Positions 1-8,831 are shown, counted from the first letter of the stretch. The stretch: 64,000 nt of DNA from Roseobacter sp. GAI101 (GCF_000156335.1 NZ_DS999213.1:1365352-1429351); one strand, 5' to 3'. The notes: generated by a model not told the origin, from the sequence alone. Program-made: numbers and translations.

Positions 1-883
1 TTTCAACCGGCGTTGAATAGACTGTCAGCTTGTCCGCCAGTTCGGCTGCGTCCTTGTCGGGAATGTCAAAGGACACCTGAACATCGCCCCTCTCGATCAA
101 GGCGCGGCGGGTCGCCGGGCTTGGCACTTCGCGCACCACGACGCGTTTGATCGCAGGGGTCGGGCCGCCGGCCCAGTCATCATTCCGTTCGTAGACCAGC
201 TGTTCGCCCGGCGTCCAGCGCAGCACCTTATAGGCACCCGACCCGGCCGGCGTGGTGTGCAGGTATTCCATCGCCCAGGGGTCATCCGTCGTCGCATTCG
301 CCTTGGCAACGGCGGAATTGATGATGAACGGGACCGGCACGGCCAGATCGGGAAGCGCCAGCTTGGACGGACGGTCAAGGATCACGGTAAAGGTCTCGGC
401 ATCGAGGGCGGCAAACTGGTCCGGACGCTCAAGCCCGCCCGCCTTCATCTGCACGGTCGGAAACCCACCAACGCTGACGGCGCGATCAAAGGACCATTTC
501 ACATCCTCTGCCGTGACCTTGCTGCCATCCCAGAAAGTCGCGTTTGGTTTGATCTTGAAGGTGATGGTCAGCCCGTCGTCGGATGTGCTCCAGCTTTCGG
601 CCAGTTCGGGCACGATCGTTTCATAGTCATAGGACAGGCCGCCGCTTGGCACGTCCTTTGTGCCGAAGGACACCAGACGGTCATAGCAATTTACCGACAC
701 CTGATAAGACGCGCGGTTCGTGCCCGTGCGGTGCAGGTCCAGCGAATTGACAGTCTGCCCGTTGACGACAACCAGCGTATCGGCCCCTTGGGCTGCCGCA
801 GGCATCGCCCGCAGAAACGGCAGGACAGACGCCCCGGCGGCACCCATTTTCAGAAAATTGCGTCGTGTGGTGTGGTCGGTCAT
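1..883 (-). CDS. ABC transporter substrate-binding protein, family 5 (peptide/nickel type), C-terminus off window
   Basis: Periplasmic solute-binding protein of an Opp/Dpp/Nik-type ABC importer; only the first 294 residues are inside the window. It starts at ATG 883 with a twin-arginine signal (TTRRNFLKMG, followed by a hydrophobic stretch ending in an AAA-Q type cleavage site). The mature part shows the family-5 pattern: an N-terminal strand (DTLVVVNGQTVNSLD), 'LVSFG...PELAESW', then 'FKIKPNATFWDGSKVTAEDVKWSFDRA', which is the family hallmark. Permease and ATPase genes would be expected further left, outside the window. Upstream, about 100 bases before the start, lies a palindrome shared with the LysR regulon at 4565 and 5533, so this transporter is probably co-regulated with the nitrogen-scavenging locus. 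Family assignment is firm; the substrate is not readable from sequence. Confidence 0.9.
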   Translation of the reverse strand, partial: MTDHTTRRNFLKMGAAGASVLPFLRAMPAAAQGADTLVVVNGQTVNSLDLHRTGTNRASYQVSVNCYDRLVSFGTKDVPSGGLSYDYETIVPELAESWSTSDDGLTITFKIKPNATFWDGSKVTAEDVKWSFDRAVSVGGFPTVQMKAGGLERPDQFAALDAETFTVILDRPSKLALPDLAVPVPFIINSAVAKANATTDDPWAMEYLHTTPAGSGAYKVLRWTPGEQLVYERNDDWAGGPTPAIKRVVVREVPSPATRRALIERGDVQVSFDIPDKDAAELADKLTVYSTPVE

Positions 884-980
884 CGAAAGCCCTCTCGCTG
901 GTGGTGCGCCGATTGGATTCGGCCTTTGGCAAAGACTGCGCTGAATCAGCGATCACTTCTAATGCTATAAAATCAGTAAT

Positions 981-1002
981 GCGGTGCATTAAATGCATCG
1001 GC
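981..1002. promoter_or_regulatory. LysR-type T-N11-A operator, copy 1
   Basis: Palindrome with core TGCA-TTAAA-TGCA (985-997), giving the T-N11-A spacing typical of LysR-family sites. The GCGG and TCGGC flanks partly extend the dyad. The same core recurs at 4565-4585 and 5533-5555 around the lysR gene. It lies about 100 bases upstream of the binding-protein gene starting at 883. Binding is inferred. Confidence 0.65.
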
Positions 1003-1144
1003 TTGAAAGATGTAATTGTTTTCAAAGCCCTAAACATCGTGCCCCTTAGCCCGGTTGATCATTTAACGTTTGAAATGGTTGCGGTGGTGAGGTTTCTGCG
1101 GATCGCGGGCATCAACCGCCGGACCGTGAAGCCGGAGCCTTGGC

Positions 1145-2623
1145 CTAGCCAAGCCGGGTCGCATAGCCATCACAATTGCCGCGGCAAAAGCTTTGAACGA
1201 CCAGCGCTGCGGCCTCGTTCATCAGGCGGGTGGCCGCGTTGGCACCGTCAAGACGCGCGGCCACATCGCGGGCACGCGCAGCCAAGGCACCTTCATCCAG
1301 TGTCAGGATCGTGTCATTCGCCAGGACATAACGCCCGGCGATCATCACCTCGCGCAGGGCCGCCCCGTTTTCGGCCAGAACCATTTGGTCCAGGGGATTG
1401 CGCAGCGGCGTATAGTGGCAATAGCCCGCGTCCAGAAACAGCAGATCGGCAGCCCATCCGGCAGCAATCTTGCCGACACGGTCCAACCCCAATATCCGCG
1501 CGCTGCCTTCGGTCGCCATCTTCAGCGCGGAACGGGTGCTGATCCACGCTGCCGGATCGGACGTTTGCGCGCGGCTCAGCGTGGCGGCAAGACGCATCGC
1601 CTCGAACATGTTCTGCCCGTCGGACGTGTTGCTGGCATCAGTGCCGACACCCAGATTCACGCCCGCATCCGCCAACATGCGCACGGGCGCGATCCCCGAC
1701 CCCAGCCGCAGATTGCTAAGCGGGTTGTGGCAGATGCAGGCATCGTGCCGCGCCAGCAACTCCGCCTCGGGTTTGGAAAGCCACACACCGTGGGCACCGC
1801 TGAATTGCGGATGCAGGACGCCCAGTGCATCCAGATGTTCGGTCAGGCTTGTGCCGTATCTTTGCGCGGCCATCACCTGTTGCAGACGGGTTTCGGCCAG
1901 ATGGGTTTGCAGCGGGATACCGTCGCGCTGCGACAGCGCCGCACAGGCTTGCAGGAATGCGTCCGAACAATGCAGCGGGATCGTCGGCCCGATGCCCGGG
2001 CGCACGCGGTCTTTCGGTACCGGCCAATGGCCAAAGGCCTCGGTGCAGGTTTCCATGATCGTTTGCCAAGCGGGCAAGGACAACGCCGCCACCGCATCAC
2101 GCAACGGCGGATCGAACGCTTCGATCAACCCCGGCAGCGCCTGATACAGCGTCCGGTCCGCGATCATCGGGGCGACCACGGCCCGGATGCCAACGTCGTG
2201 GTAGGCGTTGGCGACGGCATGAATTCCGCCCATGGTCGGCCCGGGCAGTTCAACGAAAAGATCAAAGCACGCGGTGCAGCCCTTGCGGACCAGTTCGACC
2301 GCAGAAAGTTGCGCGCTCAGATGCAGGTCATCCAGATGGCGCGTGCCGTTCAGCCACGCGCCACCGGACAAGAACGCCTCGAGCGGGAGGTCATCCGGCA
2401 CCCCGCCGCGCCCCAGCGCACCATGAGAATGGGTGTGGCCATTCACCAGCCCCGGCATGATCAACCGGTTGCTGACATCAATGCGTTCGGCGTCGCCGGG
2501 CCCTTCGCCATCGGGGATCAGCGCCTTGATCCGCCCATCGCTGATCAGCAGAGACAAGGCCGCGAACCGGTCGTTATCAACCAGAACAGTGCCGCCCTCC
2601 AAGAGCATCTGCGCGTGGGTCAT
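1145..2623 (-). CDS. Amidohydrolase-superfamily deaminase/hydrolase (AtzB/SsnA/SAH-deaminase-like)
   Basis: Metal-dependent cytosolic hydrolase of 492 residues acting on N-containing rings or amidines. The start at 2623 is set by AAGGAGAA just upstream; longer readings have no ribosome site. Visible metal ligands are the H63-x-H65 pair in PGLVNGHTHSHG after the first beta strands, the later His in LQTHLAET and in SGAHGVWLS, and the Asp in GVGTDASNTSDG. This is the pattern of the atrazine/hydroxyatrazine hydrolase, guanine/8-oxoguanine deaminase and SAH-deaminase subgroup. It follows allophanate hydrolase by 57 bases on the same strand, so it is probably the second gene of an operon. Context suggests that it deaminates or dehalogenates a purine, pyrimidine or triazine-like compound feeding nitrogen to the neighbouring amidases. 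The exact substrate cannot be told from sequence. Confidence 0.88.
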   Translation of the reverse strand: MTHAQMLLEGGTVLVDNDRFAALSLLISDGRIKALIPDGEGPGDAERIDVSNRLIMPGLVNGHTHSHGALGRGGVPDDLPLEAFLSGGAWLNGTRHLDDLHLSAQLSAVELVRKGCTACFDLFVELPGPTMGGIHAVANAYHDVGIRAVVAPMIADRTLYQALPGLIEAFDPPLRDAVAALSLPAWQTIMETCTEAFGHWPVPKDRVRPGIGPTIPLHCSDAFLQACAALSQRDGIPLQTHLAETRLQQVMAAQRYGTSLTEHLDALGVLHPQFSGAHGVWLSKPEAELLARHDACICHNPLSNLRLGSGIAPVRMLADAGVNLGVGTDASNTSDGQNMFEAMRLAATLSRAQTSDPAAWISTRSALKMATEGSARILGLDRVGKIAAGWAADLLFLDAGYCHYTPLRNPLDQMVLAENGAALREVMIAGRYVLANDTILTLDEGALAARARDVAARLDGANAATRLMNEAAALVVQSFCRGNCDGYATRLG

Positions 2624-2680
2624 GCGGTTCTCCTTATCTGGACCGCATCGCCCCTGCCCCCACAAACAGCCACGGCCCGA

Positions 2681-4477
2681 CTAGGCCGTCAATGACGCGA
2701 TATACTGCCGCCAGTCGCCGATATCCGTGATATCCTGCGCATCTGTGGTGGCGACCGTTTCACACAGGAACCCTTGCACCTGCGACCCGTCATCCAACGC
2801 GATCGTGCCAAGCCCGAGGGGGGCGGGAATGCCACCCAGAAAGCTGCCGACATGGGCAAGCGGCACATCCCATAGCTCAAGCGCGATCGGCGCGCCTGAA
2901 CCGGCGGTGCCGCGCACCAGACCGGGCCGTGCGGGCGGCCCACCGGCCAAGACATAGAACCGGTACGCATCTGTGGTTCGCGCCTTTTTCACAAACACCG
3001 CGTTCCGGTCGGTCAGTTGGTGGTTCAACGGCAAGCCCGCCATATGCGCCCCGCAAACCGCCAGCCGCAGCGTCGTGGTTTCCCCTGCGGGCAGCGCAGG
3101 CGGCGCGGTATAGGCCCAGTCGGTCGCGCCAAGGCTGCGTTGGCCTGCCGCTTCAAGGCTTTGGGCCATAACGGCGATTTCTGCATCCTTTCCGGCAGCC
3201 GCCAGCAAGGTGACGCTGCCCGGACGCCCGTCGGACCGCGCAGGCACCGGTACGGCAATGCCGCACATGTCCAGCAGGTTAACGAAGTTGGTGTATGTCC
3301 CGAAATTCGAGTTCGGCGTCACCGGATCGGCCTCAAGCTCGGCCACGGTGTGGAACGTCGGGATCGTCGGCACGCAAAGCATGTCAACGCCTGCCAGCGA
3401 CGGCTCGGCCGCGCGGGCCAGTTCCTTGAGGCGGTAGATGCCGCGAAATGCATCTGCCGCCGACAGGTCTTCGGCCTTGCAGATGATCTGGCGGGTCACG
3501 GGATGGATGGCATCCGGATCGCGCTTCAGCAGGTCTTCGATCACAGTGTAGCGTTCGGCCACCCACGCCCCTTCATAAAGCATATGCGCCACGGCATAGA
3601 GTGGTTTAAAATCGATCTCCCGTATCGTGGCCCCTTCGGCCCGCAGCAGATCGACGGCGGCATAAAAGGATGCCGATTGCACCGCGTCTCCCATGAATTC
3701 GATGGTGTCGGGGCTGGGTATACCTATCACAGGCGGTGTCCCCATGGCGGTCAGATCAGGTGCCGATATGGGACGTGCAAAAGCGTCTGCAGGATCATAG
3801 GCGCAACAAACCTGATAGGCAGCATAGGCGTCGCTGACCGTCAGAGCAAAAATAGATATCGTCTCGATCGAGCGGCAGGCAGGCACCACGCCGCTTGCCG
3901 ACAGCGCGCCAAGCGTGGGTTTCAGCCCGACGATATTGTTCAACGCCGCCGGAACGCGGCCCGAACCGGCCGTATCCGTGCCCAGCGACAGCGGCACGAT
4001 GCCATGCCCGACAGCCACACCCGACCCGCCAGAGGACCCGCCCGGCACGATTTCGGGATCGACAGAGTTCAACGGCGCACCATAAGGCGTTCGCACCCCG
4101 ACAAGGCCGGTCGCGAACTGGTCCAGATTGGTCTTGCCGATCAAAATCGCCCCCGCCGCGCGCAACTGCGCCACCACGAAGGCGTCGGTTTCGGGGGCAT
4201 AAGCATAGGCAGGACAGGCCGCCGTCGTCTCGTAGCCTGCGACATCAATGTTGTCCTTGACCACAAAGGGGATGCCCCAAAGCGGTTTGGCAGTGTCGAA
4301 ATCGCCCAAGGTGGCAACATCCGCCAACACATCCTGGTGTGCACGCAATGCGATAAAGATGTTCGGATCACCGACCGCGGAGATCCGGTCAAACACCTGC
4401 GCGACCACGTCCCTGGGGCTGACACCCGCAGCATAGGCCGCATGAATATCCGGGATCGTCATCCTGAGGTCGGTCAT
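2681..4477 (-). CDS. atzF: Allophanate hydrolase
   Basis: Hydrolyses allophanate (urea-1-carboxylate) to ammonia and CO2, the last step of urea-amidolyase, cyanuric acid and biuret degradation. The 598-residue protein has an amidase-signature domain with the Ser-cisSer-Lys triad visible: K74 in FVVKDNID, the GGSSGGS serines at 148-149 and nucleophile S172 in GTDTAGSGR. It is followed by the smaller C-terminal domain (about residues 450-598) found in AtzF and the Dur1,2 allophanate hydrolase half. I place the start at 4477 (MTDLRMTIPD) because GAAGGA precedes it; an upstream ATG at 4510 lacks a good site. It is not accompanied by urea carboxylase, so allophanate probably comes from another source, most simply biuret cleaved by the BiuH-like enzyme at 9839. 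Divergent from lysR across a T-N11-A operator. Confidence 0.93.
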   Translation of the reverse strand: MTDLRMTIPDIHAAYAAGVSPRDVVAQVFDRISAVGDPNIFIALRAHQDVLADVATLGDFDTAKPLWGIPFVVKDNIDVAGYETTAACPAYAYAPETDAFVVAQLRAAGAILIGKTNLDQFATGLVGVRTPYGAPLNSVDPEIVPGGSSGGSGVAVGHGIVPLSLGTDTAGSGRVPAALNNIVGLKPTLGALSASGVVPACRSIETISIFALTVSDAYAAYQVCCAYDPADAFARPISAPDLTAMGTPPVIGIPSPDTIEFMGDAVQSASFYAAVDLLRAEGATIREIDFKPLYAVAHMLYEGAWVAERYTVIEDLLKRDPDAIHPVTRQIICKAEDLSAADAFRGIYRLKELARAAEPSLAGVDMLCVPTIPTFHTVAELEADPVTPNSNFGTYTNFVNLLDMCGIAVPVPARSDGRPGSVTLLAAAGKDAEIAVMAQSLEAAGQRSLGATDWAYTAPPALPAGETTTLRLAVCGAHMAGLPLNHQLTDRNAVFVKKARTTDAYRFYVLAGGPPARPGLVRGTAGSGAPIALELWDVPLAHVGSFLGGIPAPLGLGTIALDDGSQVQGFLCETVATTDAQDITDIGDWRQYIASLTA

Positions 4478-4564
4478 GTCTTTGGGTCCTTCATTCGTTA
4501 AATTATTCACCTATCCGTTGTGTTTGGTTGCGCCCTCTGACGCAAATGCTAAGAATTCACAAAA

Positions 4565-4585
4565 GCGATGCAAAAAATGCAGCGC
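4565..4585. promoter_or_regulatory. LysR-type T-N11-A operator, copy 2
   Basis: GCG-A-TGCA-AAAAA-TGCA-GCGC palindrome (core 4569-4581) in the divergent control region between atzF (start 4477) and lysR (start 4610). The core centre lies 35 bases upstream of the lysR start codon, suited to autoregulation and to control of the atzF-amidohydrolase unit. Confidence 0.7.
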
Positions 4586-4609
4586 TCGGGATATTTCGGG
4601 ACAAAGACC

Positions 4610-5512
4610 ATGAAACACCTTCAGACGCTGCGCTATATTCAGGGGATTGTCCGCGCGGGTTCCATCCGCAAGGCGGCAGATGACATGAACATTACCGCAT
4701 CGGCACTGAACCGGCGCATCCAGCGGTTCGAAGAGGAATTCGGTTCGGAGATCTTCGAGCGCCTGCCCCGCGGCGTCCGGCTGAACCCGGCGGGCGAGCT
4801 TTTGATGCAGCATTTCCGCACGCAGGTGTCCGACCTGCGCCGCGTTCAGGGTCAGGTCGCCGATCTGGCCGGCGAACGTCGCGGCCATGTCGCCATCGCC
4901 TGTTCGCAAGCGCTGATCCCCTATTTCCTGCCCGGCCAGATCGCCAGCTATCGCAAGGACCATCCCGGTGTGACCTTTTCCGTCATGGTCCGCGACCGCG
5001 AAGCCGCCGAGCGTGACCTGAGCCTGTTCAACAGTGACCTTGCACTGGTCTTCGAACCGATCCACCTCGTGGATTTCGAAGTGATTTCGCATTGCCCGCA
5101 AACCATCCACGCCATCATGCGCCGCGACAATCCGCTTGCAGCCAAAAAAGAAGTGCGGCTGCGCGAATGTCTGGACCATCCCCATGTGCTGCCCAGCACG
5201 AATTACGGTGTGCGGTCCCTGCTGGAACTGGGGGCAAAGGCGGGGTCGCGCCCGTTGCGCCCCAGCGTGGAGAGCGACAGTTTTGATTTCATGCGGCATT
5301 ACGTCCGGCACGAAAACGCGGTCGCCTTTCAAATCCCCATCGGGCTGGATCTGGGCGATGATGATACGGTGGTCTCGCGCCCGGTTTCGGCGCGGGATGT
5401 GCCGGTGGGCAGTCTTTTCCTCGGGCAACTGCGGGGACGGTCCCTGCCGGTGGCCCCAGCGCGTTTCGCCCAAGGGCTGACCCGCGCCCTGGAAAATCTG
5501 GCTGACGACTGA
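4610..5512 (+). CDS. LysR-family transcriptional regulator of the nitrogen-scavenging locus
   Basis: DNA-binding regulator of 300 residues. An N-terminal winged helix-turn-helix (about residues 1-60: MKHLQTLRYIQGIVRAGSIR, ADDMNITASALNRRIQRFEEEFG) is followed by a periplasmic-binding-protein-like effector domain (from about residue 85, beginning GHVAIACSQALIPYFLPGQI). I use the ATG at 4610, since the LysR family starts just before the first helix; the in-frame ATG at 4568 would lie inside the operator. It sits between two divergent operons, and palindromes with T-N11-A geometry occur in front of itself/atzF, in front of the BMP operon and in front of the family-5 binding-protein gene. It is therefore the likely local activator. 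The inducer is unknown; by analogy it would be the transported compound or a degradation intermediate. Confidence 0.93.
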   Translation: MKHLQTLRYIQGIVRAGSIRKAADDMNITASALNRRIQRFEEEFGSEIFERLPRGVRLNPAGELLMQHFRTQVSDLRRVQGQVADLAGERRGHVAIACSQALIPYFLPGQIASYRKDHPGVTFSVMVRDREAAERDLSLFNSDLALVFEPIHLVDFEVISHCPQTIHAIMRRDNPLAAKKEVRLRECLDHPHVLPSTNYGVRSLLELGAKAGSRPLRPSVESDSFDFMRHYVRHENAVAFQIPIGLDLGDDDTVVSRPVSARDVPVGSLFLGQLRGRSLPVAPARFAQGLTRALENLADD

Positions 5513-5532
5513 CCCGCTGCATCGGAAAACCT

Positions 5533-5555
5533 AGCGGTGCATTTTTTGCACCGCT
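5533..5555. promoter_or_regulatory. LysR-type T-N11-A operator, copy 3 (best dyad)
   Basis: Perfect nine-base arms AGCGGTGCA and TGCACCGCT separated by five T residues; core TGCA-N5-TGCA at 5538-5550. Located 108-131 bases upstream of the BMP binding-protein gene, the position expected of an activator site. It is the most symmetric of the three copies in this locus. Confidence 0.75.
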
Positions 5556-5663
5556 TTGGCAAGATTTAAGCAGAAGTCAACAACGCTAAACCTCATTAAG
5601 CTCTGAGTCGATGAAACCGAACCGCGCCCTTCAGTGGGGTGCGCAAGCTGTTGGAGCGCAGAT

Positions 5664-6782
5664 ATGAGCAACTTTAAATCCCTGAACCGTCGGCATTTTC
5701 TTGGCACTTCTGCCGCAGCCCTTGGTGCGGCATCCTTTGGTCTGCCGCGCTTGGCCATGGCCCAGGACGCACTGACCGTCGGCTTTATCTATGTCGGCCC
5801 CAAGGATGACTTTGGCTACAACCAGGCCCACGCCGAAGGCGCTGCTGCCGTCAAGGCCATGGAAGGCGTCACGGTTCTGGAGGAAGAAAACGTACCGGAA
5901 AGCCAGGACGTCCAGAACACCATGGAATCGATGATCAACTTCGACGGTGCAGCGCTGCTGTTCCCGACATCGTTCGGCTACTTCAACCCGCATATCCTTG
6001 AAACAGCACCGAAATACCCCGATGTGCGGTTCGAACATTGCGGCGGCTTGTGGACCGAAGGCAACCCGACCAACGCAGGGTCCTATTTCGGATATATCGG
6101 CATGGGGCAGTACCTGAACGGTGTGACCGCCGGACATGCCACAAAGTCGAAAAAGATCGGCTTCGTCGCGGCAAAGCCGATCCCGCAGGTGCTCAACAAC
6201 ATCAACTCCTTCCTGCTGGGCGCGCGTTCGGTTGATCCGACGATCACCTGTCAGGTCATCTTTACCGGTGAATGGTCGCTTGCGGTGAAAGAAGCCGAAG
6301 CCACCAACGCGCTGGCCGATCAGGGCTGCGATGTCATCACCTGTCACGTGGACGGTCCCAAGGTCGTTTGTGAAACCGCTGCCGCACGCGGCGCATATGT
6401 CTGCGGCTACCATGCCGATCAGACCCCGCTGGCCGGTGACAAGTATCTGACCGGTGCCGAATGGAACTGGGCCAGCATCTACACCGACATGGTCTCCAAG
6501 ACGATGGCGGGAACTCCGATCGACAACTTCGTGCGCGGCGGTCTGGCCGATGGTTTCATCAAGATGAGCCCGCTTGGACCCGCCGTATCCGACGCCGCCC
6601 GCGCCCAGTTCGAGGCCACGAAGGCCGAGATCGTCGCCGGTGGTTTTGCCGCCATCAAAGGCCCGCTGAAGGACAACAAAGGCAACGTGATTGCCGCCGA
6701 CGGTCAAGCCTTTGTGGAAACGGATGTGGCGCTCGAAAGCATGGATTACCTTGTCGAAGGCGTCATCGGTTCCACAAGCTAA
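5664..6782 (+). CDS. BMP-family ABC transporter substrate-binding protein
   Basis: Exported binding protein of 372 residues of the BMP (Bmp/Med/PnrA) family, whose members mostly bind nucleosides, nucleobases or related compounds. The start at 5664 is preceded by GGAGCGCAGAT. A TAT signal (LNRRHFLGTSAAALG... ending LAMAQD) is followed by the family opening 'LTVGFIYVGPKDDFGYNQAHAEG', then 'MINFDGAALLFPTSFGYF' and 'TGAEWNWASIYTDMV' near the C-terminus, typical of this family. It is the first gene of an eight-gene operon that also encodes two permeases and, further down, the ATPase. The intervening amidase genes suggest that the ligand is an N-rich molecule degraded by the co-encoded enzymes. 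Confidence 0.93.
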   Translation: MSNFKSLNRRHFLGTSAAALGAASFGLPRLAMAQDALTVGFIYVGPKDDFGYNQAHAEGAAAVKAMEGVTVLEEENVPESQDVQNTMESMINFDGAALLFPTSFGYFNPHILETAPKYPDVRFEHCGGLWTEGNPTNAGSYFGYIGMGQYLNGVTAGHATKSKKIGFVAAKPIPQVLNNINSFLLGARSVDPTITCQVIFTGEWSLAVKEAEATNALADQGCDVITCHVDGPKVVCETAAARGAYVCGYHADQTPLAGDKYLTGAEWNWASIYTDMVSKTMAGTPIDNFVRGGLADGFIKMSPLGPAVSDAARAQFEATKAEIVAGGFAAIKGPLKDNKGNVIAADGQAFVETDVALESMDYLVEGVIGSTS

Positions 6783-6783
6783 A

Positions 6784-7893
6784 ATGAGCCTGACCGATCA
6801 GACCAAAATGGCCCGACAGCTGGCCTCAGCGCAGATCATCTCTGCGCTGAGGTTGCGCGCGGAGGGCGTGTTGATCCCGCTGGGCGCGCTTGTTGCCGGG
6901 TTCATCGCCTTCAGCATTTTCCTTGTGTTACTGGGGAAATCCCCTTTCGAATTTTTTAGCCTTGTCTGGAAGGGCGGGTTTTCATCCGCGTTTTCATGGC
7001 AGAACACCCTGTCGCGGGTGGCCCCCCTGGTTTTTGCAGCGCTGTGCGTCGCCCTGCCCGCCCGTCTTGGGCTGGTGGTCATCGGTGGCGAAGGCGCGAT
7101 CGTGCTGGGCGGGTTGGCGGCTGCGGTCGCCGGCACTGCGCTTGGCGGTCTGCCTGCCGTTTTGGGGATGCCCCTGATGGCCCTCGCAGGGATGGTGTTG
7201 GGCGGCCTCTGGATCGGGGCCATCGGGGCGCTGCGCATCAAACGGGGCGTAAACGAGACCATATCATCGCTGCTGATGGCCTACATTGCCATCGCGCTCT
7301 TCAACCATTTCGTCGAAGGCCCCTTTCGCGACCCCGCAAGCCTGAACAAGCCATCAACGGCACCGCTGGCCGACAGCTTGCGCGTCGGTGACATGCCGTT
7401 CATTGCGGCACACTGGGGCGTGCTGGCCGGGGTCATCGCCTGCATCCTGTGCTGGGTCTTGATCGACCGCACGACAGTCGGATTTGCAGCCCGTATCGCT
7501 GGCGACAACGTGCGCGCGGCCCAGATCCAGGGGCTACCGGTGGCGAAACTGGTCATCGGGTTCACCGCACTTGGCGGGGCCTTTGCCGGATTGGCCGGTT
7601 ATTTCGAGGTCGCCGCTGTGCATGGATCGGCCAATGCGTCACTGATCGCGGGATATGGCTATACCGGAATCCTTGTGGCCTTTCTGGCGCGGCACAATCC
7701 GCTGGCGATCCTGCCCGTCGCGATCCTGCTTGGCGGGATCGAAGCGTCGGGCGGACTGATCCAGCGCCGGATGGAACTGCCCGATGCCACCATCCTGGTC
7801 TTTGAAGGCATGGTTTTCATCATCATCCTGCTCAGCGAAGCACTGTACGGCAAGCTTGGCATCTTTAAAACCAATGCAGGGGGGACCCGCTGA
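6784..7893 (+). CDS. ABC transporter permease, BMP/nucleoside type (subunit 1)
   Basis: Inner-membrane permease of 369 residues related to YufP/NupP and to the branched-chain/ribose permease superfamily. The start at 6784 lies directly after the binding-protein stop. Several hydrophobic segments are visible, including residues about 25-50, a glycine-rich region around 'RLGLVVIGGEGAIVLGG' and the later 'AGLAGYFEVAAVHGSANASL'. The EGAIVLGG-like loop matches the glycine-rich loop of this permease family. It overlaps the next permease by one base (TGATG), indicating translational coupling. With 7893-8819 it should form the transmembrane channel served by the ATPase at 10551. Confidence 0.92.
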   Translation: MSLTDQTKMARQLASAQIISALRLRAEGVLIPLGALVAGFIAFSIFLVLLGKSPFEFFSLVWKGGFSSAFSWQNTLSRVAPLVFAALCVALPARLGLVVIGGEGAIVLGGLAAAVAGTALGGLPAVLGMPLMALAGMVLGGLWIGAIGALRIKRGVNETISSLLMAYIAIALFNHFVEGPFRDPASLNKPSTAPLADSLRVGDMPFIAAHWGVLAGVIACILCWVLIDRTTVGFAARIAGDNVRAAQIQGLPVAKLVIGFTALGGAFAGLAGYFEVAAVHGSANASLIAGYGYTGILVAFLARHNPLAILPVAILLGGIEASGGLIQRRMELPDATILVFEGMVFIIILLSEALYGKLGIFKTNAGGTR

Positions 7894-8819
7894 TGGAACC
7901 TGTTGACATCGGCCTTTGGGGCGTCCCGCTGGCGATCCTGGGCGGCGCAATCCGGGTGTCCACCCCGTTCATCTTCGTGTCGCTGGGCGAATGTCTGACC
8001 GAACGGTCAGGAAGGATCAATCTGGGCCTTGAAGGCACCTTGGTCTTTGGCGCAATGAGCGGCTATGCCGTCGCCTACGAGACCGGCAACCCCTTTATCG
8101 GTGTACTGGCTGCCGCCCTTGCGGGGGCGTGTTTCGGCCTGCTGCACGGGTGGATCTGCAAGTTCAAGGGCGTCAACGACATCGCCGTGGGCATCGCCAT
8201 GATGTTGTTCGGCATGGGGCTCGCCTTCTTTTTCGGCAAACCCTACATCCAGCCCCAAGCGCCGGATCTGCCCGCGATTTCATTTGGGTTCTGGTCCGAC
8301 ATTCCGCAGGTTCAGGCAGCCTTGCAGGTCAATGTGCTGTTCATCGCAGGCGGTATTCTGGCGGTGGCGATGGCGTGGATGTTCCGGTCAACCCGCGTCG
8401 GCCTGACGGTCCGCGTCGTGGGCGACAGCACCGATGCGGCGCGCGCCATGGGGCTGAACCCCGACCGGGTGCGCCTGCTGTCGACGGCGGCGGGTGGCGC
8501 ATTGGCGGGCATCGGCGGTGCCTATCTGTCGCTCTACTATCCCGGCAGCTGGACCGAGGGCATTTCGTCAGGCCAAGGGCTGATGGCCATCGCCCTCGTG
8601 ATCTTTGCCCGCTGGAACCCAATCAACTGCTTTTGGGCGGCCCTGCTGTTTGGCGGCGCGGGCGCACTTGGCCCCGCGTTGCAGTCGGTGGGCGTGTCCG
8701 AAGGCTATTACCTGTTTTTCGCAGCCCCCTACGTTTTGACGCTGGTGCTGCTCATCATGACCAGTTCGCCGGACCGCGCCCTGCAAGGTGCCCCGCTGGA
8801 ACTGAGCCTGACAAAGTAA
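7893..8819 (+). CDS. ABC transporter permease, BMP/nucleoside type (subunit 2)
   Basis: Second inner-membrane permease of 308 residues, YufQ/NupQ-like. The diagnostic N-terminal segment 'ECLTERSGRINLGLEGTLVFGA' matches the loop conserved in this family, and the ending 'YYLFFAAPYVLTLVLLIMTS' is also family-typical. About eight hydrophobic segments can be counted. The start codon shares one base with the stop of the preceding permease, so the two are probably made in equal amounts. It is followed after 12 bases by the formamidase-like gene. Confidence 0.92.
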   Translation: MEPVDIGLWGVPLAILGGAIRVSTPFIFVSLGECLTERSGRINLGLEGTLVFGAMSGYAVAYETGNPFIGVLAAALAGACFGLLHGWICKFKGVNDIAVGIAMMLFGMGLAFFFGKPYIQPQAPDLPAISFGFWSDIPQVQAALQVNVLFIAGGILAVAMAWMFRSTRVGLTVRVVGDSTDAARAMGLNPDRVRLLSTAAGGALAGIGGAYLSLYYPGSWTEGISSGQGLMAIALVIFARWNPINCFWAALLFGGAGALGPALQSVGVSEGYYLFFAAPYVLTLVLLIMTSSPDRALQGAPLELSLTK

Positions 8820-8831
8820 GGAGTATATCGA

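Noticed and set aside
1193..2695. Long plus-strand frame opposite the amidohydrolase gene (500 codons)
   Set aside because: It lies antisense to a gene with clear amidohydrolase motifs, has no ribosome site and encodes an arginine/glutamine-rich sequence typical of antisense shadows in high-GC DNA.
3017..4501. Long plus-strand frame opposite allophanate hydrolase (494 codons)
   Set aside because: Antisense shadow; no domain, atypical composition, and the amidase triad is on the other strand.
4511..5473. Minus-strand frame of 320 codons across the lysR gene
   Set aside because: The plus strand encodes an intact LysR protein; the opposite frame has no motif or start site.
5556..5663. Riboswitch before the BMP operon
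   Set aside because: The 108-base leader shows no purine, guanidine or preQ1-type conserved core; the LysR palindrome explains regulation better.
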